DNA from: Fischerella sp. PCC 9431
GTDB taxonomy: Bacteria > Cyanobacteriota > Cyanobacteriia > Cyanobacteriales > Nostocaceae
Length of the DNA: 64,000 nucleotides
NCBI RefSeq assembly: GCF_000447295.1
Contig: NZ_KE650771.1
Coordinates: forward strand, 5,415,559-5,479,558
Direction of reading: 5' to 3'
The stretch's first letter is position 1; each line of letters starts with the position of its first letter. This document shows positions 45,041 to 53,725 of this stretch, piece after piece. A program made the position numbers and the translations under genes. A model generated the notes under the pieces. It did no database searches. It was not told the DNA's origin and was given only the letters and a program-made list of their open reading frames with translations.

Positions 45041-46743
45041 AATGCTACTCCGATTTTTGATTTTGGATTTTTGACTTTGGATTGAGTGATTTCTGTTTTG
45101 CTAACTACGGGTTCGGTTTTTACCCAGATTTGATCTAGACCACCACTGAGCAAATGATGTCGCTGATTTGGATCTTGCTGCGGGTAATCCAGATGTTGGT
45201 GTAGTCCGCGAGTTTCTTTTCGTGCTAAAGCACTGGTATACATCCATCGTGCTGTTGCAACCATAGCAGCAGTTTCTCTAGCTTGAACTATCTGACTTGC
45301 TTCAGCTACTTTGCTGTTACGAATCTCTTTCCAGAGGTTATGCAGTCGGCTTAGAGATTCTAATAAACCTAACTCTGTACGAAATAGATTACGGTCATAG
45401 GGGAGTACTTCTGCTTGTACGCAACGAATGATCTCCATCGGAGCAAAATTGCGATCGCTACTGTTATGAGAACGTACTACAACTTGTCCAATTCCTTGGA
45501 CTGAGCGTTGATTTGCTTTATTTCCTAATTTACAAGCAAACAATGCTGCTGCTTCTCCTGCCCAGAATCCAGAAGAAGTTGCCCAAGCAGCGTTATATTT
45601 TCCCCCACCTGTAAAGGCACCACAGATAAATTCTCTTGTAGCAGCATCTCCAGCTGCATAAAGACCAGGTACAGAAGTAGCACAAGTATCATCTATAATC
45701 CGAATACCACCCGTCCCCCGTACAGTTCCTTCTAGACGCAAAGTAACTGGGAAACGTTGAGTAAAAGGATCAATTCCCATGCGTTCAAATGGCAGGAAAA
45801 AGTTGTGCTGGACAGTTCGCATCATCTCCTGTTCTTGGGGAGTAGCTTTGTCCAAGCAGGCGTAAACGGGTTGAGTGAGTAAGACGCGAGCAATGACAGG
45901 ATAACCTTTGTGGGCATCTGCTCCCTCAATTACTGTTCCATCTTCATAAGTAAAGGTAGCCCAGCGAAAGCAACCCCTTTTTGTGACTGAAGAAGAAGCA
46001 TGAGAAACAGCATAGGCATTGGAAAATTCCATTCCTGACATCTGTGCACCTGCTTCTGCTGCCATCAGATAACCATCCCCTGTAAGGACATTACAGCCCA
46101 AAGCTTTACTCAGGAAGGCACAACCGCCTGTAGCTATCACAATGGCTCCTGCTCGGATTCTCCAATGTTCCCCTGTTTGACGACAAATACCTGCTGCTCC
46201 TGCTACCATACCTTCTGCGTCTACAAGCAGTTCCAAAGCCGGACTATGGTCAAGAATTTGTACTCCAGCTTTTCTAATTTTTTTCCGCATCAGGCGCATA
46301 TATTCTGCACCTTGTTGGAGCGATCGCCTGTAGGGACGACCTTGATCATCAACCGGAAAGGGATAGCCCCAATCTGCCAACATATTTAGATTTGTGTAAG
46401 TCTGATCCAGAACGCGAGCCATCCAGCTGCGATCGGAGAGAAATCCCCCAATAGGTTCACGAGAGGCTATTGCTGCTTCGCGTTGCTGTGGGTCTGGCGG
46501 AAGATACCACACACTAGTACCAGCAGCAGCTGTGGCTCCACTGCTACCGCAGTAGCCTTTATCTACAAGTGTCACTTTCACACCTTGAGTAGCAGCACTC
46601 CATGCTGCCCAAGTTCCAGCTGGGCCACCACCAATAATCAAAACATCAGTCTCTAGTTCCAACTGAGAAGAACTAATAGATGTTTTCCCTATTTGAGATA
46701 AATTTACGCCCACAATAAATCTCCTTTTCTGGGTTTGTCTCAA
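45037..46743 (-). CDS. FAD-dependent oxidoreductase (AprA/fumarate reductase flavoprotein-like)
   Basis: This 568-residue protein starts near ATG 46743. The Rossmann FAD motif is DVLIIGGGPAGTWAAWSA (glycines at 38-43). Other visible segments are GSSGATAAAGTSVWYLPP, IVIATGGCAFLSKALG, LTGDGYLMAAEAGAQMSGMEF and the C-terminal flavin contact PGLYAAGDAATREFICGAFTGGG. It belongs to the succinate dehydrogenase/fumarate reductase/AprA superfamily. The substrate is not identified. Translational coupling with the ferredoxin (4-bp overlap) argues for a complex. In the operon it may oxidise or reduce a sulfur-containing or carrier-bound intermediate. It should not be called a dissimilatory APS reductase on this evidence. 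Confidence 0.88.
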   Translation of the reverse strand: MRQTQKRRFIVGVNLSQIGKTSISSSQLELETDVLIIGGGPAGTWAAWSAATQGVKVTLVDKGYCGSSGATAAAGTSVWYLPPDPQQREAAIASREPIGGFLSDRSWMARVLDQTYTNLNMLADWGYPFPVDDQGRPYRRSLQQGAEYMRLMRKKIRKAGVQILDHSPALELLVDAEGMVAGAAGICRQTGEHWRIRAGAIVIATGGCAFLSKALGCNVLTGDGYLMAAEAGAQMSGMEFSNAYAVSHASSSVTKRGCFRWATFTYEDGTVIEGADAHKGYPVIARVLLTQPVYACLDKATPQEQEMMRTVQHNFFLPFERMGIDPFTQRFPVTLRLEGTVRGTGGIRIIDDTCATSVPGLYAAGDAATREFICGAFTGGGKYNAAWATSSGFWAGEAAALFACKLGNKANQRSVQGIGQVVVRSHNSSDRNFAPMEIIRCVQAEVLPYDRNLFRTELGLLESLSRLHNLWKEIRNSKVAEASQIVQARETAAMVATARWMYTSALARKETRGLHQHLDYPQQDPNQRHHLLSGGLDQIWVKTEPVVSKTEITQSKVKNPKSKIGVAL

Positions 46744-46751
46744 CCTAGTAT

Positions 46752-47651
46752 CTAAGGATTTAACAATTTGGATTTGGGAACAAAGCCAAACTGTAAATGA
46801 TGAGCATATTCTGAAATTCCATCAAACCATAATCTATTGAGTTTGCGAACTTCATTGTCTGGGAAAGATGTTCTCCCATGAAGTACACTAGTATTATCAA
46901 GGATTAAAATTTGGTTAGCTTTCAGCTTAAAAATAAATTGATTGTTTGGATCATTAACATAGTTTTTGATAATTTGGAAAGCATTTTTGATTTTATCTGG
47001 TATTTCTATTGACACTAATGAATCGGCTTTGAATGTAATTAATATTCTACCTTGTTTTTCAATAAAAATTGCTCGTGTATCTGTTTTATTCCCTAGATTT
47101 TTTATTGTGACTGGATTAGTGAACAAATTCTGCAATTCTTCAGGATAATTTTTAATTAAATATTCATAGATTTCTTCACCATAAACAATTTGAGAAAAAC
47201 CGCCATTTTGAGAAGGTATTTCACATTGCAAAGCAACAATTTTAGGAGGATCTATATCAGCACTACCATCTGTATGCATAGGATGCATACGATTAGTGGC
47301 GGAACGTGAAGTCTTAGTATCAAGAGATTTGTATAAATTTTCAACCGCAACAATGCCATTGTTGTCAGAGCGGTGATGTCTTTTTACCAAACCAAAAAAT
47401 TTACTTAATGCGAGGAAATTCTCTTGAGGATGTAGTGAATCTTCATATTGAATTATAATAAATTTGAACTTATTGAGTATCTCAAATAGTTTATGTTGTT
47501 CTGACTCGGAGATTTCTGCAACTTTACTAACTTGTAATGTAACTTGCCTAATGTCAATTTTATCATTATTTTTTCCAAGCATTGCTTGAACATATAAATC
47601 TGATTTAAAATCATCTTCTTGAACAGTTTGAATATTATCTTCTAAAATCAT
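46752..47651 (-). CDS. TauD/TfdA-family Fe(II)/2-oxoglutarate dioxygenase
   Basis: This 299-residue protein starts at ATG 47651. The iron triad is visible as His126-x-Asp128 in HPMHTDGSAD and His258 in NTSVLHGRTSF; a 2-oxoglutarate-binding Arg follows (Arg269 or Arg273 in VRKLNRLWFDG). The family hydroxylates unactivated C-H bonds and includes taurine dioxygenase, SxtT-unrelated clavaminate synthase-like enzymes and many natural-product tailoring enzymes. It lies 8 bp upstream of the flavoprotein gene. In this operon tailoring of a carrier-bound or free acid is more likely than taurine degradation, because no sulfonate ABC transporter is present. Base composition is AT-rich. Confidence 0.88.
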   Translation of the reverse strand: MILEDNIQTVQEDDFKSDLYVQAMLGKNNDKIDIRQVTLQVSKVAEISESEQHKLFEILNKFKFIIIQYEDSLHPQENFLALSKFFGLVKRHHRSDNNGIVAVENLYKSLDTKTSRSATNRMHPMHTDGSADIDPPKIVALQCEIPSQNGGFSQIVYGEEIYEYLIKNYPEELQNLFTNPVTIKNLGNKTDTRAIFIEKQGRILITFKADSLVSIEIPDKIKNAFQIIKNYVNDPNNQFIFKLKANQILILDNTSVLHGRTSFPDNEVRKLNRLWFDGISEYAHHLQFGFVPKSKLLNP

Positions 47652-47774
47652 ACCAATTCCTTTTTATAACTGATGATTTAAATTACAGATATTGTCACTT
47701 TCGTTAGTGATTATTCAGCTATAATAAAAAAATATATAATCCTTCTCAAGAAACTCTTGTTGCAATTATGTTAA

Positions 47775-49424
47775 CTATGAAGTTGCTTTTGTTAGCATAC
47801 TAAGTCCTGAACAACTTAATTTTTCATACAATATATTTCGAGCGACTTTGCCATTAGCATTGAGGGGCATATTATCAAGGATGTGGATCGTATGCGGAAC
47901 CATATAGGCAGGCAAACAATCGCGAGCTTTAGCTGTTAGCAACTCAATATTCAGTAAATTACCTGATACAAAAGCAATTACCCCCTCATAACCTCCATCA
48001 TTAACGGGCCATCCTAAAGCTACTGCCTCCATTACGCCAGGAACTGCACGTAAGGTTGCTTCAATATCCCCTAAATCAACTCTATAACCCAACACTTTTA
48101 TTTGCCGATCTATACGACCAAGGTAGATGTAATAATTGTCTACAAATCTCACGCGATCGCCAGTACGGTAGTAACGTAACTTGTTGCCATCTTGATTAGG
48201 ATGTGTAAACGTACTCAAGGCCGTTTTTTGAGAGTCCTTCCAATAACCTGGGAATGTTTGGACACCGGCAACACAAAGTTCTCCATCTTCACCAGGTAGC
48301 ACAGGTTGAAGATTTTCATCTACTACAAGGTGATGTAAATTTTCGTACACTTGACCAATTGGCACTATTCCGTTAAAACACTCTCTTGGAGAAGATTCAG
48401 GATGCCATCGATAAGCTGCACAGGCAATAGTCAGCTCAGTTGGACCATAAAGATTCTCGATTATTGAATTAGGTGCAGCAGACTGCCAAGCTTCCACAGA
48501 ATCTTTTGTTAAAGCTTCACCACAAAAAAGACTCAAACGTAAGCTTGGTAAACTTCCAGATTTGAGCAAGTTTTTTTTACGCAAGAGAGTGATAATTGAT
48601 GGCACAGAAAACCAAACTGTGATATTTTTTTCCCGCACAAAGCGAAATGGTGAAAGTAGTTGGATAGGTTGCATAGCACACAAGCAAGCACCACTTCCCC
48701 ATGCCATGAAGCAGTCGAAAATAGAAAGATCAAAAGTTTGATCAAAGGTCTGTGTCAGTCTATCCTCATGTGTAAGCCGATAACGTCGTTGATTGACTTC
48801 CAGAAAATGTACAACGTTGCTATGGGTTATTGGTACACCCTTTGGTTCACCTGTACTCCCAGATGTAAAGAGTAGATAGGCATGTGCATCATCAGGTACA
48901 ATCGGCAAGTGCTTTAGTGGTTTTGCCTTCTCTAGATCAGTTCTATTCAAAACCCTAATAGTAATAGGAGAAAAACAAAACGTATCAGTGTCAGGTAGGA
49001 GAATTACGTGTATTTGCCGTAAACTTTCAATAACTTCTGTAAATTGCTTAAAAGAATTCCTGTCTACTATGAGTGCATCAAGAGCAGCAAGTTCCATCAT
49101 GGAACGAGTTCGTCGTGCAGGAAACTTTGGATTCAGAGGAACAAAGGTGGCTCCGGCAAATAAGGTAGCAAGCACACCGATATATCCTACTTCGCTACGG
49201 TAAGCTAAAATGCCAACTCTTTGAGGTGCTGTGGGGCAAGCTTCTAAAAGAGATGATGCCCAGCGTCGAGCTGTATCTTCTACATCTGCATAGGTTAGTT
49301 GGCGAATACCTACAGAGATAGCTGGAGCTTGTGGGTAACGTACAGCACTCTCTAAAAAACCAGTGTGAAGTTTCTTAGTTTGTGTTGAATGATGATTTTC
49401 ATCCAATTCTACTATGTGTTTCAT
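47775..49424 (-). CDS. Stand-alone adenylation (AMP-binding) enzyme
   Basis: This 549-residue protein starts at ATG 49424 and contains only an adenylation domain: A3 LLFTSGSTGEPKGVPITH, A4 FDLSIFDCF, A5 ENLYGPTELTIA, A7 YYRTGDRVR, A8 GRIDRQIKVLGYRVDLGDIE and A10 NANGKVARN with the catalytic Lys. The Asp in A4 (FDLS) matches the residue that binds the alpha-amino group in NRPS adenylation domains, favouring an amino-acid substrate; DltA-like enzymes also show this. It has no carrier or condensation domain. The neighbouring fusion protein (63 bp upstream) supplies a carrier domain, so it probably loads that carrier in trans. Confidence 0.88.
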   Translation of the reverse strand: MKHIVELDENHHSTQTKKLHTGFLESAVRYPQAPAISVGIRQLTYADVEDTARRWASSLLEACPTAPQRVGILAYRSEVGYIGVLATLFAGATFVPLNPKFPARRTRSMMELAALDALIVDRNSFKQFTEVIESLRQIHVILLPDTDTFCFSPITIRVLNRTDLEKAKPLKHLPIVPDDAHAYLLFTSGSTGEPKGVPITHSNVVHFLEVNQRRYRLTHEDRLTQTFDQTFDLSIFDCFMAWGSGACLCAMQPIQLLSPFRFVREKNITVWFSVPSIITLLRKKNLLKSGSLPSLRLSLFCGEALTKDSVEAWQSAAPNSIIENLYGPTELTIACAAYRWHPESSPRECFNGIVPIGQVYENLHHLVVDENLQPVLPGEDGELCVAGVQTFPGYWKDSQKTALSTFTHPNQDGNKLRYYRTGDRVRFVDNYYIYLGRIDRQIKVLGYRVDLGDIEATLRAVPGVMEAVALGWPVNDGGYEGVIAFVSGNLLNIELLTAKARDCLPAYMVPHTIHILDNMPLNANGKVARNILYEKLSCSGLSMLTKATS

Positions 49425-49487
49425 AGTTACCTTATGTAAGGAAATATTGAGATTAAAGTCTAAATTAATTGAATATTAAATATAAAA

Positions 49488-51491
49488 TTAGCGTTCTGTA
49501 ATTGGGATATAAGGACGCTCATTTTCACCAATATAATTAAGAACTGGACGAATTAAAATATTGTTTTCTAACTGTTCTACAACTTGTGTAACCCAACCAG
49601 AAATACGACCAATCGCAAAGACTGGAACAAATAAATCATTTGGTATTCCTAACAAATGATAAGTAACACATGTGTATAAATCAACATTCACATCAACACC
49701 ATGATCAATATATGATCTCATTTCATCAACTATAGCTTCAAGAATTCTGTACCACTTGGTTTCTCCTCGTTCAAAACTTAGAGACTTAGCTGCTTCTCGA
49801 AGGTGAAAAGCTCTAGGATCTTCAGTTTTATAAACACGATGACCAAATCCATAAACTGGCAAGTTTTCATTTTTTAATTTTCTGATGTATTCAGCTGCTA
49901 ATTCTGGCTGATCAATATCTTGGAGCATTTTCATCACAGATTCTGCTGCACCACCATGTAGGGAACCAGAAAATGTAGCAATGGCTGCGGTAATTGCTGC
50001 GTGTAAATCAGCCTTAGTTCCTGTAGCTATGCGAGCAGTAAAAGCAGAAGCATTTGAACCATGATCCGCATGAAGAATAAAGTCTCTATCTAAAATTTTT
50101 ACCTCTTGTTCTGATGGAATGCAATCATTGAGCATGTAAAGAAAGTTTGCCGCATGTGAAAGTCTATTGTTAGGTGGAGTAGGCATACGCCCCATACGAA
50201 TAGCATGGTGAGTAGCCACAATAACTGGTATTTGAGCGATGACCCTAATTCCCTTACTTAAGGTTTTTTCAAGGGTATTATCTTCTCGTTTTTGATCAAT
50301 ACTAGAGAGCGCAGAGACTGCTGTACGTAGTACATCCATAGGATGTGAATTTTGTACAAGACGAATAACTTCAACTACCTGCTCAGGAATATATCGAACT
50401 TCCTTTAATTGTTTACTAAAAGCTTCTAGCTCAGTAGATGTTGGTAATTTCTTATGTATTAGGAGATAGGTTGTCTCCTCAAAGTTAGAGTATTCTGCTA
50501 ACTCATGTATCGAGTATCCACAATGCAATAATTTTCCAGCTTGACCATCAATTAATGTTGTGTGGGTATTATCATAAAATACTCCGTTGAGTCCTCGATG
50601 AATGACTACCTGTTGCTGTTGAGCATTAAGTCTATGCTTTTTCTCACTTTCGTTTTTGACAATATTTGTGTTTTGTTTTTCAATCTTCTTATCAAGAGAA
50701 GACTTATTGTCACTAAGTAAAAAGAATAATTCTTTTTGCAAAGCATACTCTCGAATAGCTCTGATAGATGTTAGTTTTAACATCATATCTTCACTAATTT
50801 CAGTATTATATGCTTTTTCGATAGCAACCATAAGTGCTATATGATTCAAAGAATTCCATTCTGCAATAGACTGGTATTCTAAATTGTCGCTAATAGCTGA
50901 TTTAGATATATTTAATGTTTGAGAAACAATATCTTCAATACTTTGATTAGTTCTGTAAAAATTATAAATATAGTCTCGTTGCTCTAATTCAGCAATAATC
51001 TTGTTAATACATTCCTCTATACTTTCTTTTGTAGTGCAACAAATTATTTCTGGATTTTTGGGAGCTTCGTAAGGATCTTCTATTCCTGTAAAGTTTTTTA
51101 TTTTACCAGATCTTGCCTTAGCATATAAACCTTTGACATCTCGTGCCTCACAAACTTCAAGTGGTGCATCAACATAAATTTCTATAAAGTTCTCACTCAT
51201 CATGCGAACTTCATCACGAATAGTTCGATAAGGACTGATTGCAGCCACAATCACCGCAATTCCATTGCGACTCAAGCGATTTGCGATAAAACCAATACGG
51301 CGGATATTTGTTTCTCTATCTTCCCTAGAAAATCCTAATTCTTTGGAAACATGGGTTCTAATCTCATCACCATCTAAAACTTCTACTAAACAATTACGCG
51401 CTTGAAGTTCGCGTTCTACACCTCTAGCAATAGTAGTTTTTCCTGCACCACTAAGACCTGTAAGCCACAAGATTACGCCTTTCCCTCTCAT
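49488..51491 (-). CDS. APS kinase-acyl carrier protein-citrate synthase fusion
   Basis: This 667-residue protein starts at ATG 51491. Residues 1-175 are a complete adenylylsulfate kinase (P-loop GLSGAGKT 12-19, LDGDEIR, FSREDRETNIRRIG, GLYAKARSGKIKNFTG), which makes PAPS. Residues about 182-255 are a carrier domain with Ser214 in EWNSLNHIAL at the phosphopantetheine site. After a Lys/Asn-rich linker, residues about 292-667 are citrate synthase-like with all three catalytic residues, His512 (LHGGAAES), His551 (GFGHRVY) and Asp604 (NVDLYT). The frame is uninterrupted with no STRR at the joints. I know of no characterised protein with this order. The fusion suggests that PAPS supply and a carrier-bound Claisen condensation serve the same product. 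Confidence 0.9.
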   Translation of the reverse strand: MRGKGVILWLTGLSGAGKTTIARGVERELQARNCLVEVLDGDEIRTHVSKELGFSREDRETNIRRIGFIANRLSRNGIAVIVAAISPYRTIRDEVRMMSENFIEIYVDAPLEVCEARDVKGLYAKARSGKIKNFTGIEDPYEAPKNPEIICCTTKESIEECINKIIAELEQRDYIYNFYRTNQSIEDIVSQTLNISKSAISDNLEYQSIAEWNSLNHIALMVAIEKAYNTEISEDMMLKLTSIRAIREYALQKELFFLLSDNKSSLDKKIEKQNTNIVKNESEKKHRLNAQQQQVVIHRGLNGVFYDNTHTTLIDGQAGKLLHCGYSIHELAEYSNFEETTYLLIHKKLPTSTELEAFSKQLKEVRYIPEQVVEVIRLVQNSHPMDVLRTAVSALSSIDQKREDNTLEKTLSKGIRVIAQIPVIVATHHAIRMGRMPTPPNNRLSHAANFLYMLNDCIPSEQEVKILDRDFILHADHGSNASAFTARIATGTKADLHAAITAAIATFSGSLHGGAAESVMKMLQDIDQPELAAEYIRKLKNENLPVYGFGHRVYKTEDPRAFHLREAAKSLSFERGETKWYRILEAIVDEMRSYIDHGVDVNVDLYTCVTYHLLGIPNDLFVPVFAIGRISGWVTQVVEQLENNILIRPVLNYIGENERPYIPITER

Positions 51492-51553
51492 GTTTCGGAT
51501 TTCCTTATTTTGTAATCAGGCAAGCAATTACACTTACTTGATTTAAGTTCTCT

Positions 51554-52366
51554 CTAAATTCCAATCATCTGCATAAATGACTCAAGTTCTGCATCATGAG
51601 GAAATATTTTTCGGTAAAGATTAGCTAGTTTGTGTCGTTCTCGAAACGCATCGTGGAAACGCTTCTCGTGCTGGCAAATTTTCCAACGTTCTAATACTTT
51701 CATTTGATTTCCCTTACCATCGTAAGAAGTTTTATCAAAACTACTTCCACTACCACCTGCTGTCTTGGGAACAACATTGAGTCCAGCATCTGTAAAAGTA
51801 AGTCCAAATTGTGCAGATAATTGTTTACGGTAGTCAATACTCGAAAACCATAAGTTGTAGTTGACTGGAATCTTAGATTGAATAGAGTTATTTATCCCTA
51901 GATATTCCTCGGCATAAATTTCCCACATATCTAAAATTTGTGCATCATCTATTAATTTAGGAACTAGACCTGGTTTGTACCAACGACTAACCAGCATATT
52001 GAATGGATCTCTGAGAATTAAAATGTTATAAATCTTTAAACTTTCACCGATAGTTCTTTGACGTTCCCAAATAAAATCTCTTCCATCTGCGAGGCTCGTG
52101 ATATTAAAATCCTGAATACTGAGCATTAAACAGTGTTTATGTAAATTCCGAATTTGTTCAACATCTTCAACGTAAACCAACCAGTCTGAATCCTTGCCCC
52201 AGTTGTTGTTAAATCCACTAGTTAGGAATGGATCTGTATAAGGTTTGATGTTGTTCAAAACAAAGATTGGTAGTTGAAAGTGATAAGCTAGCCAAACCAT
52301 GACAGCATGGTGTCCACTGCGTTTTAAGGCAAAAAACGTGAATAAAGTATCGTTTCTAAATTGCAT
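51554..52366 (-). CDS. PAPS-dependent sulfotransferase
   Basis: This 270-residue protein starts at ATG 52366. The 5'-phosphosulfate-binding loop is FFALKRSGHHAVMVWL near the N-terminus and the 3'-phosphate-binding motif is LILRDPFNMLVSR, with a second conserved Arg and Ser region in the C-terminal half (GGSGSSFDKTSYDGKG). These are hallmarks of the sulfotransferase fold. It transfers sulfate from PAPS to a hydroxyl or amine. The donor would come from the APS kinase domain of the gene 62 bp downstream; kinase plus sulfotransferase pairs occur in cyanobacterial saxitoxin (SxtO/SxtN) and cylindrospermopsin clusters. The acceptor is unknown. Confidence 0.85.
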   Translation of the reverse strand: MQFRNDTLFTFFALKRSGHHAVMVWLAYHFQLPIFVLNNIKPYTDPFLTSGFNNNWGKDSDWLVYVEDVEQIRNLHKHCLMLSIQDFNITSLADGRDFIWERQRTIGESLKIYNILILRDPFNMLVSRWYKPGLVPKLIDDAQILDMWEIYAEEYLGINNSIQSKIPVNYNLWFSSIDYRKQLSAQFGLTFTDAGLNVVPKTAGGSGSSFDKTSYDGKGNQMKVLERWKICQHEKRFHDAFRERHKLANLYRKIFPHDAELESFMQMIGI

Positions 52367-52372
52367 AAACAG

Positions 52373-52909
52373 TTAATTGTAAAAAAGACCCTTAATAGCT
52401 CCTACAAGCAATGCCAATACTACTACCCAGCCAGTATTTAGTAAGCTTCGCACAGACAATAGTAATGCTAAAAAGCAGATGACAATGCTAAATATATCTT
52501 TGTCGAATACTGTATCTTTGCCAAGATTCCAAGCTGTTGCCAACATTAAACCAATGGATACTGGACCCAAAGCAGCATGAAATTTCTTAATCCAGCCTGG
52601 AGGATTTGGTTGTTTTATAAACCAAGCTACACCTGCTAACGCTAATGAAGTGGGACCAAACATTCCCAATACAGCAGTCACTGCTCCTAGTAAACCAGCT
52701 ACATGATTGCCAATCAGCACAACATTCAGCATATTTGGTCCTGGTACTAGCAATCCTAGTGCATAAGCGTCTACAAAAGCTTGATGACTCATCCATCCAT
52801 GAACGTTGACAACTAGTCGTTCCATCTCTGTAATGACAGCTTTTGAATTTCCAACGCTAATGAGAGCTAAATAAGCAAATGTGAAAAATAGATCAAGTAA
52901 AATATGCAT
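52373..52909 (-). CDS. ChrA-like (chromate transporter family) half-size protein, second of pair
   Basis: This 178-residue protein starts at ATG 52909. About five or six membrane segments are present, with the CHR-superfamily signature region AYALGLLVPGPNMLNVVLIG near residue 50 (compare GxxxPGP in ChrA). Half-size CHR proteins usually work as pairs. The gene ends six bases before the sulfotransferase start and follows its partner by 58 bp. CHR proteins move oxyanions; with sulfotransferase and APS kinase downstream, sulfate or a sulfated product is a more sensible cargo than chromate, but this is inference. Confidence 0.75.
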   Translation of the reverse strand: MHILLDLFFTFAYLALISVGNSKAVITEMERLVVNVHGWMSHQAFVDAYALGLLVPGPNMLNVVLIGNHVAGLLGAVTAVLGMFGPTSLALAGVAWFIKQPNPPGWIKKFHAALGPVSIGLMLATAWNLGKDTVFDKDIFSIVICFLALLLSVRSLLNTGWVVVLALLVGAIKGLFYN

Positions 52910-52967
52910 GGAGCAAAACCATTAACAGTTGTCAGTGATCAGTTAGTTAACTGTTTACTATTTGTTG

Positions 52968-53555
52968 TTAACTGATGCTGTCATTCTTTTGAGTTTTGCT
53001 ATTTAAATGCCAAGCAAATGGCACTGCAATAATTGAAACCAATGGAATAGGAAGCCTAAGAATTCCTACTAAAATAAAAGTTGCGATCGCCACTAAAACT
53101 TGAACATAGTTAGTGATACTTGGTTTAGCCAACCTCCAGGTTAAATCCAAAAGCAGTCCAATACTAGCTGCGACGACTGCCGTTAGAGATGCTTGGACAA
53201 TGTTCTGAGGTAGCTGTGATAGTATTCTTGATGCCAACAATATTGACACAAATCCGGGTAGTACCAGAGCAAGTGTTGCCAATATTGCCCCTTTAGTTTT
53301 TTGCCAACTATATCCGAGATATGCCGAAAGATTAGTACCTCCTGCTCCCGGAAGGTTTCGACACCAATTTAAAGCTTCCAAGCTTTCCCTGTCTGTCAAC
53401 CAACCACGCTTTAAGCAAAAAGGTAAAACGTGAGTCTGAACAGCTCCACCGAAAGCTGTTGCTCCCACCCTTGCAAAGAAAGTAACCAATACACCAAGGG
53501 AAGGAGGATTTGTTTGTTGTACTTGGTTTGATGATGCACCCAACATAAGTGGCAA
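52968..53555 (-). CDS. ChrA-like half-size protein, first of pair and first gene of the operon
   Basis: This 195-residue protein starts at ATG 53555. The CHR-family start FFARVGATAFGGAVQTHVLP and the segment CRNLPGAGGTNLSAYLGY are visible, with about six membrane segments. Together with the following gene it would make up one full-length-equivalent transporter. It appears to be the first gene of the leftward operon; its promoter should lie between 53556 and about 53870, where a diverged palindromic element also sits. Confidence 0.75.
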   Translation of the reverse strand: MPLMLGASSNQVQQTNPPSLGVLVTFFARVGATAFGGAVQTHVLPFCLKRGWLTDRESLEALNWCRNLPGAGGTNLSAYLGYSWQKTKGAILATLALVLPGFVSILLASRILSQLPQNIVQASLTAVVAASIGLLLDLTWRLAKPSITNYVQVLVAIATFILVGILRLPIPLVSIIAVPFAWHLNSKTQKNDSIS

Positions 53556-53725
53556 TTTTACTAGATGTCTTTATAAACCCCAGTCTTGCCTCTAAGTATT
53601 CTGTTGCTGATTTTTAAGGAACTACATGCACATAGCTAATACAGATTAGTTAGAGGTAGCTGACGACAAGGAAAATCGATTTTTTGAAAAATAACTGCGT
53701 TAAATGATATCTTGCACCAACCGCG

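Noticed and set aside
44702-46743. Dissimilatory APS reductase (AprBA)
   Set aside because: The resemblance is at superfamily level only; no qmo, dsr or sat genes are present and the context is biosynthetic.
46752-47651. Taurine dioxygenase for sulfonate use
   Set aside because: The iron ligands fit the family, but no TauABC-type transporter or regulator is present, and the neighbours are activation and sulfation enzymes.
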